This document shows positions 8,313 through 15,874 of a stretch of 37,816 nt of DNA, piece after piece. The notes under the pieces were generated by a model that was not told the origin of the DNA, searched no databases, and saw only the letters and a program-made list of their open reading frames with translations. How positions within the stretch are numbered: position 1 is the stretch's first letter; each line of letters starts with the position of its first letter. A program made the translations under genes and the position numbers. Origin of the DNA: Rhodospirillaceae bacterium UBA4468 (GTDB lineage Bacteria > Pseudomonadota > Alphaproteobacteria > Rhodospirillales > Casp-alpha2); the NCBI GenBank assembly GCA_002389385.1, contig DGOK01000063.1, positions 1 to 37,816 on the forward strand. Reading direction: 5' to 3'.

Positions 8313-8438
8313 GTCGTTTCCTCAAATGCGCATTGGCGATGTATTCTTATAGGCCGCGTTGATATGCGCGGGCAAGCTTCTGCACCTTGCGATTACGTTT
8401 TGAAAAGATCATATTATCGCTAACCTAAGGAGGATTTC

Positions 8439-8732
8439 ATGCAGACACAGAACAAACTTTTTGATGATCTCGCCCGCGTAGCAAACGGCGCCGTCTTAAC
8501 CGTCATGAGCATGAAAGACGAAATAGACGCGCTCGTACGTCAGCGACTCGAACGATATTTAAGTACCGTTGATCTGGTGACACGTGAAGAGTTCGACGTT
8601 GTGAAGGCAATGGCAGCCAAAGCGCGAACAGAGAACGAAGCACTTGAAGCTCGTATCGTCGCACTTGAGGCCGCTGCAAAGCCGAAAGTGAAACGAACCA
8701 CGGCGTCAAAGGCAAAGCCTTCGAAGTCATAG
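8439..8732 (+). CDS. ubiK: UbiK (BMFP/YqiC) accessory factor for ubiquinone synthesis
   Basis: The 97-residue protein fits the BMFP family: an N-terminal amphipathic segment (NKLFDDLARVANGAV), a central MKDEIDALVRQRLERYL, VTREEFDVVKAMAAKAR, and a coiled coil (about 60-83) with a Lys/Ala-rich tail. UbiK binds UbiJ and lipids and supports the late, oxygen-dependent steps of ubiquinone synthesis. An AGGAGG lies 6 bases before the ATG. In alphaproteobacteria ubiK often sits beside lgt, and here it is divergent from hldD-lgt. Confidence 0.92.
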   Translation: MQTQNKLFDDLARVANGAVLTVMSMKDEIDALVRQRLERYLSTVDLVTREEFDVVKAMAAKARTENEALEARIVALEAAAKPKVKRTTASKAKPSKS

Positions 8733-8992
8733 GTTTTCGTTCGCCGCATCGTTCAGCATAAACTTCGCCAAAATCTCACTCCATATACTAACTAAAGTAT
8801 AAATTTGAGAATTATCCACAACAGATTGTGCTGTATTGGGGGATTCTTCTTGCGCGCGATTCCAACTTAGTGCAGGGTAAATCTTGTAGGTGATCGGTTG
8901 AATTTGGCCATATTTAGTGATCAGCACTAGATATTGTAGCTGCCAGCCAGTCGATCAAAATACCACGCCTGCCGGGCATGAGAGGAGTTCCC
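8733..8992. other. Intergenic region, no firm gene
   Basis: About 260 AT-rich bases separate ubiK and ybjN. A 66-codon minus-strand frame (8727-8927) starts here and overlaps the ubiK end. It has no good ribosome site and no recognisable family, so I do not call it. GAGGAG at 8982-8987 is the ybjN ribosome site. I see no terminator or RNA gene. Confidence 0.5.
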
Positions 8993-9496
8993 ATGCGTAC
9001 TATGGATGTATCCCGCGAAGAGATTCTCGCTAATCCTTTGGATATCGTCGAAAAGATTGTCGAATATAACGATTGGACTTTCGATCGTCGTAGCGAGCAA
9101 GAAATGGCTGTTCAGGTTCCAGGCAACTGGTGCGATTACAGTCTTTATTTCGCTTGGAATGACGATGTCGGGGCGATGCATTTTACCTGTGCTTTAGATA
9201 TGCGGGTCCCATGTGATCGTCGAACCCCTGTGTTCGAATTGCTCGCGGAAGTGAACGAGCGTCTTTGGATGGGGCATTTTGGCATGTGGACAGACGAAGG
9301 TTTGCCTATGTATCGCCACGCATTGCCAATGCGCGGTCAGCTAGAACCGACGCTGGAACAAATGGAAGACTTGGTAGAAACGGCACTGCACGAGTGCGAA
9401 AAATTCTATCCTGCTTTCCAATACGTCATCTGGGGCGGCAAAACAGCAAATGATGCGATTGCTGCTGCAATGATCGAGACTGTTGGCGAAGCATAA
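8993..9496 (+). CDS. YbjN domain-containing protein
   Basis: The product of 167 residues matches the YbjN family (type III secretion chaperone-like fold). It begins with an acidic/polar helix (ILANPLDIVEKIVEYNDWTFDRR), followed by a beta-sheet segment with VQVPGNWCDYSLYFAWNDDVGAMHFTCAL. The later helices carry EVNERLWMGHFGMW and TLEQMEDLVETALHECEKFYPAF, typical of the alphaproteobacterial version. The family is cytosolic and may be a stress-linked regulator or chaperone; the exact role is unknown. The ATG at 8993 has GAGGAG at the right distance, which decides it over the in-frame ATG at 8978. It lies just upstream of proC, in the conserved ybjN-proC order seen in this class. Confidence 0.88.
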   Translation: MRTMDVSREEILANPLDIVEKIVEYNDWTFDRRSEQEMAVQVPGNWCDYSLYFAWNDDVGAMHFTCALDMRVPCDRRTPVFELLAEVNERLWMGHFGMWTDEGLPMYRHALPMRGQLEPTLEQMEDLVETALHECEKFYPAFQYVIWGGKTANDAIAAAMIETVGEA

Positions 9497-9509
9497 GGCT
9501 AGAATTACG

Positions 9510-10325
9510 ATGTCTGTAAAACTACTTCTTGTAGGTGGCGGCAAGATGGGCGAAGCGATGTTGGCAGGATGGCTCAAAAACAGCCTGACGCCCCAGGATG
9601 TTATTGTCGTTGAACCTTTCGAAGCAACGGGTCAGGCCCTCATTGATACATATGGCATCAGTGTTGTAAGTGACGCTGAAGCGCTGCCTGCTGATCTTAG
9701 TCCGGAAACCATCGTCCTTGCTGTAAAACCCCAAATGATGGACGCAGCCATTGGTGCTTATGCCAAATATACCGGCCCAGACTGTTTGTTTGTGTCTATC
9801 GCAGCGGGCAAAACCATTCGTTATTTTGAACAGCATCTTGGCGGCAACGCAGCCATTGTCCGCACAATGCCAAACACGCCAGCAGCTGTTGGGCGTGGCA
9901 TTACGGTCGGATACCCCAACGCCAATGTCTCTGAAGCTCAACGCACCTGGGCTGATGAACTGCTGCATGCCGTTGGTGTTGTTGCCTGGGTCGACGACGA
10001 GGCGCACATAGACGCCGTAACCGCCCTTTCCGGTGGTGGCCCTGCTTACGTATTCCTACTCGTCGAAGTTATGGCCAAAGCTGGTGTCGCAGCGGGCCTT
10101 CCTAAAGAGCTTTCCATGCAACTGGCGCGGACAACCGTCGCTGGCTCTGGGGAATTGTTGCATCAAGCCAGTGAAGAGGCCTCAACCTTACGCCAGAACG
10201 TGACCAGCCCAAACGGCACCACCGCAGAAGCTTTACGCGTCCTCATGGCTGACGATGCGTTGCAGCCCCTTATGACTGAAGCGATTGCACAAGCCACAAA
10301 GCGCTCTCGCGAACTTGCAGGTTAA
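9510..10325 (+). CDS. proC: Pyrroline-5-carboxylate reductase ProC
   Basis: ProC catalyses the last step of proline synthesis, reducing pyrroline-5-carboxylate with NAD(P)H. The N-terminal Rossmann motif is GGGKMGEAML. The C-terminal dimerisation domain carries the P5CR signature ALSGGGPAYVFLLVE, followed by NVTSPNGTTAEALRVL near the end. VRTMPNTPAAVGRGIT is also diagnostic. At 271 residues it is normal in length. I chose the ATG at 9510, 13 bases after the ybjN stop; the frame is open to 9483, but those codons overlap ybjN and look unlike ProC. ProC and ybjN probably form one transcript. Confidence 0.96.
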   Translation: MSVKLLLVGGGKMGEAMLAGWLKNSLTPQDVIVVEPFEATGQALIDTYGISVVSDAEALPADLSPETIVLAVKPQMMDAAIGAYAKYTGPDCLFVSIAAGKTIRYFEQHLGGNAAIVRTMPNTPAAVGRGITVGYPNANVSEAQRTWADELLHAVGVVAWVDDEAHIDAVTALSGGGPAYVFLLVEVMAKAGVAAGLPKELSMQLARTTVAGSGELLHQASEEASTLRQNVTSPNGTTAEALRVLMADDALQPLMTEAIAQATKRSRELAG

Positions 10326-10350
10326 CTTTTCCCTCCCCATTTCTTATAAT
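10322..10350 (+). promoter_or_regulatory. Candidate sigma-70 promoter for the TetR-like gene
   Basis: A perfect -10 TATAAT sits at 10345-10350. Seventeen bases upstream lies TTAACT (10322-10327), a 4 of 6 match to the -35 consensus that overlaps the proC stop. The predicted start is near 10357, about 40 bases before the ATG. Confidence 0.45.
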
Positions 10351-10398
10351 AGAGTGCCCGCTGGATAATGGGTCTGGGCGTAATGGTGGAGATTAATC

Positions 10399-11025
10399 AT
10401 GGCTGCAGCAAAGAAATCGACCAAATCAAAAGACACACGCTCAACATCAGATCGACTAGTCGATGCCGCCCTCGAATTGGCGGCAACACAGCGTTGGCGT
10501 GATCTGTCGATTGCTAAGATTGCTGCCCATGCAGATGTGCCAATCGGCGAAGCGTTGCTGAACCATTCAAGTCGGCTCAACATTCTTTATGCAATTTCTG
10601 ACCGCGTTGATGTCACTGTCATGCTCAGCCTTGAAGACGACCCTCTCGATGGTACAACGAAAGACATGCTATTCGATGTTTTAATGCGCAGGTTTGATGT
10701 CATGGCTGACCACCGGGCTGCAATGGCCTCAATCTCTGCAGATCTTCGCCGTGACCCGTTGTCCGCAGCTTGCCTAGGCAAACGGTTCTTGAAATCCATG
10801 ACCTTGAGCCTTCAAGCCGCAGGTGTTTCGACCGAAAGCTGCAGCGGTGCCATCAGAACCAAAGTCTTGGGTGCCATTCATCTAAATACTTTTAAAACAT
10901 GGCTCAAAGACGAGGATCAGGGATTATCACAGACAATGTCGACTTTGGACAAAGACCTCAGCTGGGCAGAAAATTTTGCAGGCAAGGCTTCTAAAGTAGA
11001 CATCGGCACGCCAGAAGCCGCATAA
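10399..11025 (+). CDS. TetR-like transcriptional regulator
   Basis: The 208-residue protein starts with a Lys/Ser-rich tail (residues 1-15). A TetR-type helix-turn-helix follows (about 16-65: DRLVDAALELAATQRWRDLSIAKIAAHADVPIGEALLN), and then an all-helical ligand domain. The usual TetR ending YYHFxxKExL is replaced by LNHSSRLNIL, so DNA binding is less certain. The C-terminal HLNTFKTWLKDEDQGLSQTMSTLDK resembles the region shared by some TetR proteins and COQ9. A GGTGGAG site supports the start. It is followed by the phasin gene, whose promoter has a strong inverted repeat, so it might act there; that is inference. PhaR proteins belong to a different family. Confidence 0.75.
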   Translation: MAAAKKSTKSKDTRSTSDRLVDAALELAATQRWRDLSIAKIAAHADVPIGEALLNHSSRLNILYAISDRVDVTVMLSLEDDPLDGTTKDMLFDVLMRRFDVMADHRAAMASISADLRRDPLSAACLGKRFLKSMTLSLQAAGVSTESCSGAIRTKVLGAIHLNTFKTWLKDEDQGLSQTMSTLDKDLSWAENFAGKASKVDIGTPEAA

Positions 11026-11063
11026 ATCATCCACATTCCAGTTATATTGCATGTGCGTAATTA

Positions 11064-11084
11064 TTTTTGTGCACTGCACAAAAA
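11064..11084. promoter_or_regulatory. Inverted repeat upstream of the phasin promoter, candidate PhaR-type operator
   Basis: A perfect 10-base inverted repeat with a one-base centre (TTTTTGTGCA-C-TGCACAAAAA) ends 4 bases before the -35 box of the phasin gene. PhaR repressors of PHB metabolism bind TGC/GCA-rich dyads at phasin promoters, and this matches in base content and place. More TGC and GCA words (TGCTGCACC, TTGCAGCG) follow within the promoter. The regulator is not proven; the TetR-like neighbour is another candidate. Confidence 0.5.
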
Positions 11085-11088
11085 ACCA

Positions 11089-11117
11089 TTGACATGCTGC
11101 ACCTGCTAACGCATATT
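11089..11117 (+). promoter_or_regulatory. Sigma-70 promoter of the phasin gene
   Basis: A perfect -35 TTGACA (11089-11094) is followed after exactly 17 bases by CATATT (11112-11117), a 4 of 6 match to TATAAT. The expected start is near 11124, giving a leader of about 90 bases. This is the best promoter match I noticed in the window, in line with the high expression usual for phasins. Confidence 0.65.
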
Positions 11118-11214
11118 GTTGTTACGTTGCAGCGTAAAAAACATTTTATTTCGCCAGGCAATACAGAAATCAAAATGGATGCACGGCATCCAACCTAAAA
11201 CTGGAGATAAACCT

Positions 11215-11718
11215 ATGTATGCAGACTTTATGAAAATGGCTGAGAAATCTAATCCTTTCTTCGCAGAATACTCAAAGATGATGGCTCAATTCGACCCAAA
11301 GAAAATGGCTGATGAGTTCGCTAAAGCAGCAAGCTCAACAGACGTTCCAAAGTTTGACTTCGATGCGATCGTTGAACTGCAGAAGAAAAACCTCGATGCG
11401 TTCACTGCTGTAAGCCAGCTCACTGTTGAAGGTGCTCAGGCACTTGCTAAGCGCCAATCTGAAATGGTTCAGCAAGCAATTGAAGACGCAACGAAGATGA
11501 ACGAAACATTTTCGAAAATCGACAACCCACAAGCTGTCGCAGCTACACAAGCTGAGATGCTTCAAGGTGCCTTCGTTCAGTCAGTAGACAACACTCGTGA
11601 GTTGGCTAGCCTGATGACGAAATCGAACACAGAAGCAACAGACGCAATGAATACACGCGTTGTTGAAGCTCTTGAAGAAGTCAAAAAGACTGTTCTCAAA
11701 GCTGCTAAGAAAAAGTAA
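11215..11718 (+). CDS. Phasin family protein (PHB granule-associated)
   Basis: Phasins coat polyhydroxybutyrate granules. The 167-residue product is alpha-helical, Ala/Lys/Glu-rich and without a signal. It shows the phasin_2 pattern: FFAEYSKMMAQFDPKKMADEF, FDFDAIVELQKKNLDAFTAVSQLTVEGAQALAKRQSEMVQ, an amphipathic middle, and a Lys-rich end. I chose the ATG at 11215, preceded by CTGGAG, because upstream in-frame codons from 11116 fall in the promoter. It has its own promoter, operator-like repeat and terminator, so it is monocistronic. Codon use is simple and looks biased for high expression. No PHB synthase lies in the window. Confidence 0.9.
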   Translation: MYADFMKMAEKSNPFFAEYSKMMAQFDPKKMADEFAKAASSTDVPKFDFDAIVELQKKNLDAFTAVSQLTVEGAQALAKRQSEMVQQAIEDATKMNETFSKIDNPQAVAATQAEMLQGAFVQSVDNTRELASLMTKSNTEATDAMNTRVVEALEEVKKTVLKAAKKK

Positions 11719-11743
11719 TCACACTTTCCTGAAGTGATGGTCG

Positions 11744-11782
11744 AGGGCCGCACCATATTTGCCGGGCGGCCCTTTTCTTTTG
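11744..11782 (+). terminator. Intrinsic terminator after the phasin gene
   Basis: AGGGCCGC at 11744-11751 pairs with GCGGCCCT at 11766-11773, leaving a 14-base loop, and a TTTTCTTTT run follows. It starts 26 bases after the stop codon. Confidence 0.85.
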
Positions 11783-11829
11783 CCCATCTGTTTGGCACCC
11801 TCTTCACACACTGATTGAGGAGAAGTGTC

Positions 11830-12165
11830 ATGGATCTTTCATTTAATGATTTTTTGAAAGTCGACATTCGTGTCGGCACCGTCCTTCGAGCAGAACCTTA
11901 CCCAGAAGCTCGCATCCCTGCGATTAAACTCTGGATCGATTTCGGTGACGAAATTGGCGAGCGGAAAACCTCTGCGCAAATCACTAAACACTATGACCCT
12001 GACACCCTGCCCGGCAGACAAGTCGTCGGCGTCGTCAACTTTCCACCAAAACAAATTGGTAAATTCATGTCGGAAGTTCTTGTCCTTGGCGTCCCTGATG
12101 ATGAGGGCGAGGTTGTACTCATGAAACCTGAAAAAGGCGTCCCTAACGGCGGACGAATGTATTGA
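11830..12165 (+). CDS. csaA: CsaA-like tRNA-binding domain protein
   Basis: The 111-residue protein is a single EMAP/OB-fold tRNA-binding domain. FLKVDIRVGTVLRAE is the start typical of CsaA, followed by PAIKLWIDFGDEIGERKTSAQIT, VVGVVNFPPKQIGKFMSEVLVLG and the end KPEKGVPNGGRMY. CsaA proteins are dimers that bind tRNA and have been described as protein-export chaperones; the biological role outside Bacillus is not settled. GAGGAG before the ATG at 11830 decides this start; the frame is open from 11815. It is in its own unit after the phasin terminator. Confidence 0.92.
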   Translation: MDLSFNDFLKVDIRVGTVLRAEPYPEARIPAIKLWIDFGDEIGERKTSAQITKHYDPDTLPGRQVVGVVNFPPKQIGKFMSEVLVLGVPDDEGEVVLMKPEKGVPNGGRMY

Positions 12166-12237
12166 TGAACCAGAACGTCTGCAGGCAACGTATACTCATA
12201 TTATTGTATAAAGCTTAAGCCTGTTTAGAGACTTCGC

Positions 12238-13359
12238 ATGCGTCACATATTAATCATATTCATGCTACTGGCATTTACCGTCCATCCGGCATCAGCTCAA
12301 ACCTATGAGACTGAGCACGGGGGCGTCAGCCTGAAGATTGTTGCCGATGGGCTTGATCATCCATGGGGACTGGCGTTCTTGCCAGACGGTACCATAATTG
12401 TCAGTGAACGAGACACGGGCACCTTGCGCCTAGTCACGCCAGACGGGGCTGTTATGCCGCCATTAAAAGGCACACCCGAGGCTTACACATCGGGGCAAGG
12501 CGGCATGCTTGATATTGCCACCGATCCCGATTTCAAAAGCAACAACCTCATATATTTTTCTTATGCGGAGCCCGGTGAAGGCGGTGCAGGCACAGCTGTC
12601 GCCCGGGCAAAACTTGATCAATCCAGGAACGAACTTAACGACGTTACTGTGATCTTCCAACAAGTACCCAAGACCAGCGGTGGGCGGCATTTTGGCTCGC
12701 GTCTCGTTTTCTCACCTGGAGGCCAGCTTTACATTACTGTTGGTGAACGGGGCGAGCGGGACCGAACTCAGGATTTTTCAATCCACCGTGGACAAGTCGT
12801 TCGGATCAATACTGACGGTTCAATCCCAAAGGACAATCCATTCGTTGGGCGTGCCGGGTACCGCCCTGAAACGTGGTCTGTTGGACATCGAAATCCTCAA
12901 GGTGCCGCGCTGCATCCACAAACAGACAAACTATGGATCAACGAACACGGTGCCAGAGGTGGCGACGAAGTGAATATCCCGGCGGCGGGTAAAAATTACG
13001 GCTGGCCCATCATCGCGTATGGCATCCATTATTCTGGATTATCGATTGGCGAGGGCACGCATAAGCTCGGCATGGAACAACCCGTTCACTATTGGGACCC
13101 GTCTATCGCACCCAGCGGCATGGCATTTTATACCGGTGACAAATTTCCAAAATGGCGCGGCAATGCATTTGTTGGCGCGCTAAAATATCGCCTCTTGGCT
13201 CGCCTGACATTAGATGGTGAAAAAGTTATTGACGAAGAACGTATTCTCGAAGGATTTGATAAACGCATTCGCGCTGTGGTCGATGGGCCAGACGGCTACC
13301 TTTATATTCTGGTCGATGACGACCCCGGACAAATTATTCGTCTCGAGCCTGCGGGCTAG
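12238..13359 (+). CDS. Secreted PQQ-dependent aldose sugar dehydrogenase (GSDH family)
   Basis: The 373-residue product has a Sec signal (MRHILIIFML...ASA-QT) and then a six-bladed beta-propeller of the glucose/sorbosone dehydrogenase family, like E. coli YliI/Asd. Motifs include LDHPWGLAFLPDG, VSERDTGTLRLV, GQGGMLDIATDPDF, GGRHFGSRLVFSPGG, VGHRNPQGAALHP and NEHGARGGDEVN, with His/Arg/Asn positions near the PQQ site, and GALKYRLLARL. It would oxidise aldoses in the periplasm and pass electrons to the respiratory chain. PQQ synthesis genes are not in the window. The 3' end overlaps the converging DMT gene by 4 bases. Confidence 0.9.
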   Translation: MRHILIIFMLLAFTVHPASAQTYETEHGGVSLKIVADGLDHPWGLAFLPDGTIIVSERDTGTLRLVTPDGAVMPPLKGTPEAYTSGQGGMLDIATDPDFKSNNLIYFSYAEPGEGGAGTAVARAKLDQSRNELNDVTVIFQQVPKTSGGRHFGSRLVFSPGGQLYITVGERGERDRTQDFSIHRGQVVRINTDGSIPKDNPFVGRAGYRPETWSVGHRNPQGAALHPQTDKLWINEHGARGGDEVNIPAAGKNYGWPIIAYGIHYSGLSIGEGTHKLGMEQPVHYWDPSIAPSGMAFYTGDKFPKWRGNAFVGALKYRLLARLTLDGEKVIDEERILEGFDKRIRAVVDGPDGYLYILVDDDPGQIIRLEPAG

Positions 13360-14270
13360 GTCGGTGGCATAGCCTCACGCTCTTCACGCCGCCTGACGGC
13401 TTCACGTTGAGCAATATAGATTCCACTGGCAAAAATAACTGCACCACCGGCCCATGTTGTCCATGTCGGCACTTCGGCAAATGCGATGTAGGCAATCAGT
13501 GATATCCAGAGCAGCTTTGCAAAATCAAAGGGCATGACCACGCTGATTTCAGCTTCATGGAATGATTGCGCCAAAAGGTACTGCGCCCAACCTCCACAGA
13601 TGCCAATTAAAAACAGCCAAGAAAGTTCTGTCCACGTTGGCCACACCCAAACAAACAATGCAGGCACGAGCGAGATCGGCGTCATCAATAGCGCCATGTA
13701 GGCAACAATGGTCACACTTGTTTCGGTTCGGCTTAACGATTTTATGATGAGCAAAATACCCGCCCAGATCATCGCGGCGAACAAGGTCAGCCCGTGGCCA
13801 ATCTGAATGGTATCAAAGCCCGGCTGCAAGATAATCAATGCGCCGGCAAAGCCGACACCAATAGCTGTCCACCGGCGTGCGCCAACAAATTCTTTAATGA
13901 TGAGGACGCTAAGGATTGTTGCAAAGATTGGCGCCGTGAACCCAAGCGCCACAACTTCTGCAAGGGGTGCCAAGCTCACGGCTGTAAACCACACCATCAT
14001 GTTGATAACATTGAGGCTGGCACGTCCAAAATGCATACCGAACCGGTCTGTTTTGAGCGAATCAAATCCTGCTCGCCACATCAACGGCAGCACAAACGCA
14101 CAGGCAAATAAGTTTCGAAAGAACACCAACTCAAAAGGATGAACCGTTTGCGACACATGGCGCGCTGCAGAATTCATCACAGCGGCCAATAGTGTCGAAC
14201 CCAGCATGAATAGAATGCCCTTAATGGCACTCTTTTTCATGCTGGACGGTATAAGGGGCGATGTCTCCAA
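13356..14270 (-). CDS. DMT-superfamily (EamA) transporter
   Basis: The 304-residue protein has about ten membrane helices in two repeated EamA halves, which is the standard drug/metabolite exporter layout. The first half contains NSAARHVSQTVHPFELVFFRNLFA and TAVSLAPLAEVVALGFTAPIFATILS. The second contains LWISLIAYIAFAEVPTWTTWAGGAVIFASGIYIAQRE, close to the S-adenosylmethionine/amino-acid exporter-like group. The substrate cannot be read. The start is at 14270, with an in-frame ATG at 14240 that may be the real one since the first ten residues are polar. The Rid gene lies 11 bases upstream on the same strand, so the two may share a transcript. Confidence 0.9.
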   Translation of the reverse strand: METSPLIPSSMKKSAIKGILFMLGSTLLAAVMNSAARHVSQTVHPFELVFFRNLFACAFVLPLMWRAGFDSLKTDRFGMHFGRASLNVINMMVWFTAVSLAPLAEVVALGFTAPIFATILSVLIIKEFVGARRWTAIGVGFAGALIILQPGFDTIQIGHGLTLFAAMIWAGILLIIKSLSRTETSVTIVAYMALLMTPISLVPALFVWVWPTWTELSWLFLIGICGGWAQYLLAQSFHEAEISVVMPFDFAKLLWISLIAYIAFAEVPTWTTWAGGAVIFASGIYIAQREAVRRREEREAMPPT

Positions 14271-14281
14271 GAGAGCGAGAC

Positions 14282-14644
14282 TTAGATTGCGGCGTTAGCG
14301 ACGATCTCAACCAACGTGTCTGCGGTGCCGAGAGGTGTTCCGACACATGCACGTGCAGGACGTGGAGGGTCACCCATCCATTCTGACCATGCTTCGTTCA
14401 TCGCTGACTTCTGTGACATGTCTGACAGATAAATGGTGACCATCAGTAACTTGGTTTTATCCGTGCCACATTTTGCGAGACGATCGTCAATTTTTGCCAG
14501 GACTTCTGCTGTTTGTGCCTTCATGTCTGCGCTTCGGTCTGTAGCCATCTGACCGCACACACAAGCAACGCCATTATGAATTGTGGCTTGGCTCAGCATT
14601 TCACCGGAATCGATACGTTTAATTGTCATTTTAAGCTCTGCCAT
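14282..14644 (-). CDS. Rid (YjgF/YER057c/UK114) family protein
   Basis: Rid proteins hydrolyse reactive enamine/imine products of PLP enzymes or have related roles. The protein has about 120 residues, with VACVCGQMATDR, QTAEVLAKIDDRLAKCGTDKTKLLMVTIYLSDM, and PARACVGTPLGTADTLVEIVANA, where the Arg after PA is the Rid active-site arginine. This fits the Rid2/YoaB-like branch rather than RidA proper. I chose the ATG at 14644; MTIKRIDS at 14629 is an alternative, and the frame is open to 14698. It sits upstream of the DMT transporter gene and diverges from the D-2-hydroxyacid dehydrogenase. Confidence 0.9.
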   Translation of the reverse strand: MAELKMTIKRIDSGEMLSQATIHNGVACVCGQMATDRSADMKAQTAEVLAKIDDRLAKCGTDKTKLLMVTIYLSDMSQKSAMNEAWSEWMGDPPRPARACVGTPLGTADTLVEIVANAAI

Positions 14645-14822
14645 AATTTTATTGTCGACATAAGCGCCTATTACGCCCCGCCCATCACAATATATCAAGA
14701 AGATGAGCCCTGCTAAATTCGGGATGCCGATATGCAGACAGATTAATTTTACGCAAAAAAGGTACGACGGGATGCTTCATCACGATTATAATTATGCCAA
14801 CGACACAGGAGATATCGAGTCC

Positions 14823-15800
14823 ATGAAAATCACTATTCTTGATGATTATTACGACACCATTCGACATTTGCCCTGCTTTGAAAAAGTGGCTGCACACGAT
14901 GTAACGATCTGGAATGACCATTCTCAGGATGTTGATGTCCTCGCCGAACGGCTGAAGGATACTGAGGTTCTCGTGCTGATCCGTGAACGGACGCATATCC
15001 GAAAGGCACTATTAGGGCGGTTGCCAAACCTGAAACTGATAAGCCAACGTAGCGTATATCCACATATCGATGTCGACGATTGCACACGGATTGGCATCAT
15101 GTTGTGTTCAAGTCAGCATGCGGGGACGCCATCCTATGCAACGGTCGAATTAACGTGGGGACTGATTCTCTCGGCGATGCGTTTGATCCCGCAGCAGATG
15201 AAATCTCTGCAAGCCGGAACATGGCAAATGGCTGTTGGCAAATCTGTGCGTGGACGAACCCTTGGTATCTACGGATATGGCCGTATCGGCAAGGCCGTAG
15301 CCGAGCTCGGCAACGCTTTTGGCATGAACGTCCAGGCATGGGGCGGCGAAGGTTCATTAGATCGCGCGCGTGCAGACGGCATAGATATCCCAGCGAGCCG
15401 TGAAGCGTTCTTTGCAACGTCGGATGTTATCAGCTTGCACGTCCGCCTTTATCCATCAACACGGGGCATCATTTCATCTGACGATCTGGCGCACATGAAG
15501 CCAACCGCGACGTTGGTCAATACAAGCCGGGCGCCATTAATCGAAGATGGTGCATTGGTTAAAGCCCTCAACACCGGTCGACCTGGATTCGCCGCCGTTG
15601 ATGTCTATGAAAGCGAGCCTGTCACAGATACAACGTATCCTTTACTCAACATGCCGAATGTTATCTGCACCCCGCATATCGGCTATGTCACAGAGGATGA
15701 ATACAACGTTCAATTCACCGATATATTCGATCAGATCGTCGCATTTGATGCGGGAAATCCGATCAACGTGATCAATCCAGATGTCGTTAAAGGCGAATAG
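14823..15800 (+). CDS. D-2-hydroxyacid dehydrogenase family protein
   Basis: The 325-residue NAD-dependent enzyme matches the D-isomer-specific 2-hydroxyacid dehydrogenase family. Its Rossmann motif GIYGYGRIGKAVAELG is in the middle, VISLHVRLYPSTRGIIS follows, and the catalytic set is Arg in NTSRAPLIEDGAL, Glu in AVDVYESEP, and His in TPHIGYVTEDEY. It could act on glyoxylate/hydroxypyruvate or another 2-oxoacid; the substrate is not clear. The start at 14823 gives the normal MKITILDDYYD beginning, with AGGAG about 14 bases upstream; the frame is open from 14703. It diverges from the Rid gene and precedes lysS by 74 bases. Confidence 0.9.
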   Translation: MKITILDDYYDTIRHLPCFEKVAAHDVTIWNDHSQDVDVLAERLKDTEVLVLIRERTHIRKALLGRLPNLKLISQRSVYPHIDVDDCTRIGIMLCSSQHAGTPSYATVELTWGLILSAMRLIPQQMKSLQAGTWQMAVGKSVRGRTLGIYGYGRIGKAVAELGNAFGMNVQAWGGEGSLDRARADGIDIPASREAFFATSDVISLHVRLYPSTRGIISSDDLAHMKPTATLVNTSRAPLIEDGALVKALNTGRPGFAAVDVYESEPVTDTTYPLLNMPNVICTPHIGYVTEDEYNVQFTDIFDQIVAFDAGNPINVINPDVVKGE

Positions 15801-15874
15801 AAATAGCCCCGCCTTGATTAACCGCTATCAAAACCGTAGTTTCCGCACGCTTGAAATGCATAAGGAAAAAACAT

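Noticed and set aside
8727..8927. 66-codon minus-strand frame after ubiK
   Set aside because: No ribosome site, no known family, and it overlaps the end of ubiK.
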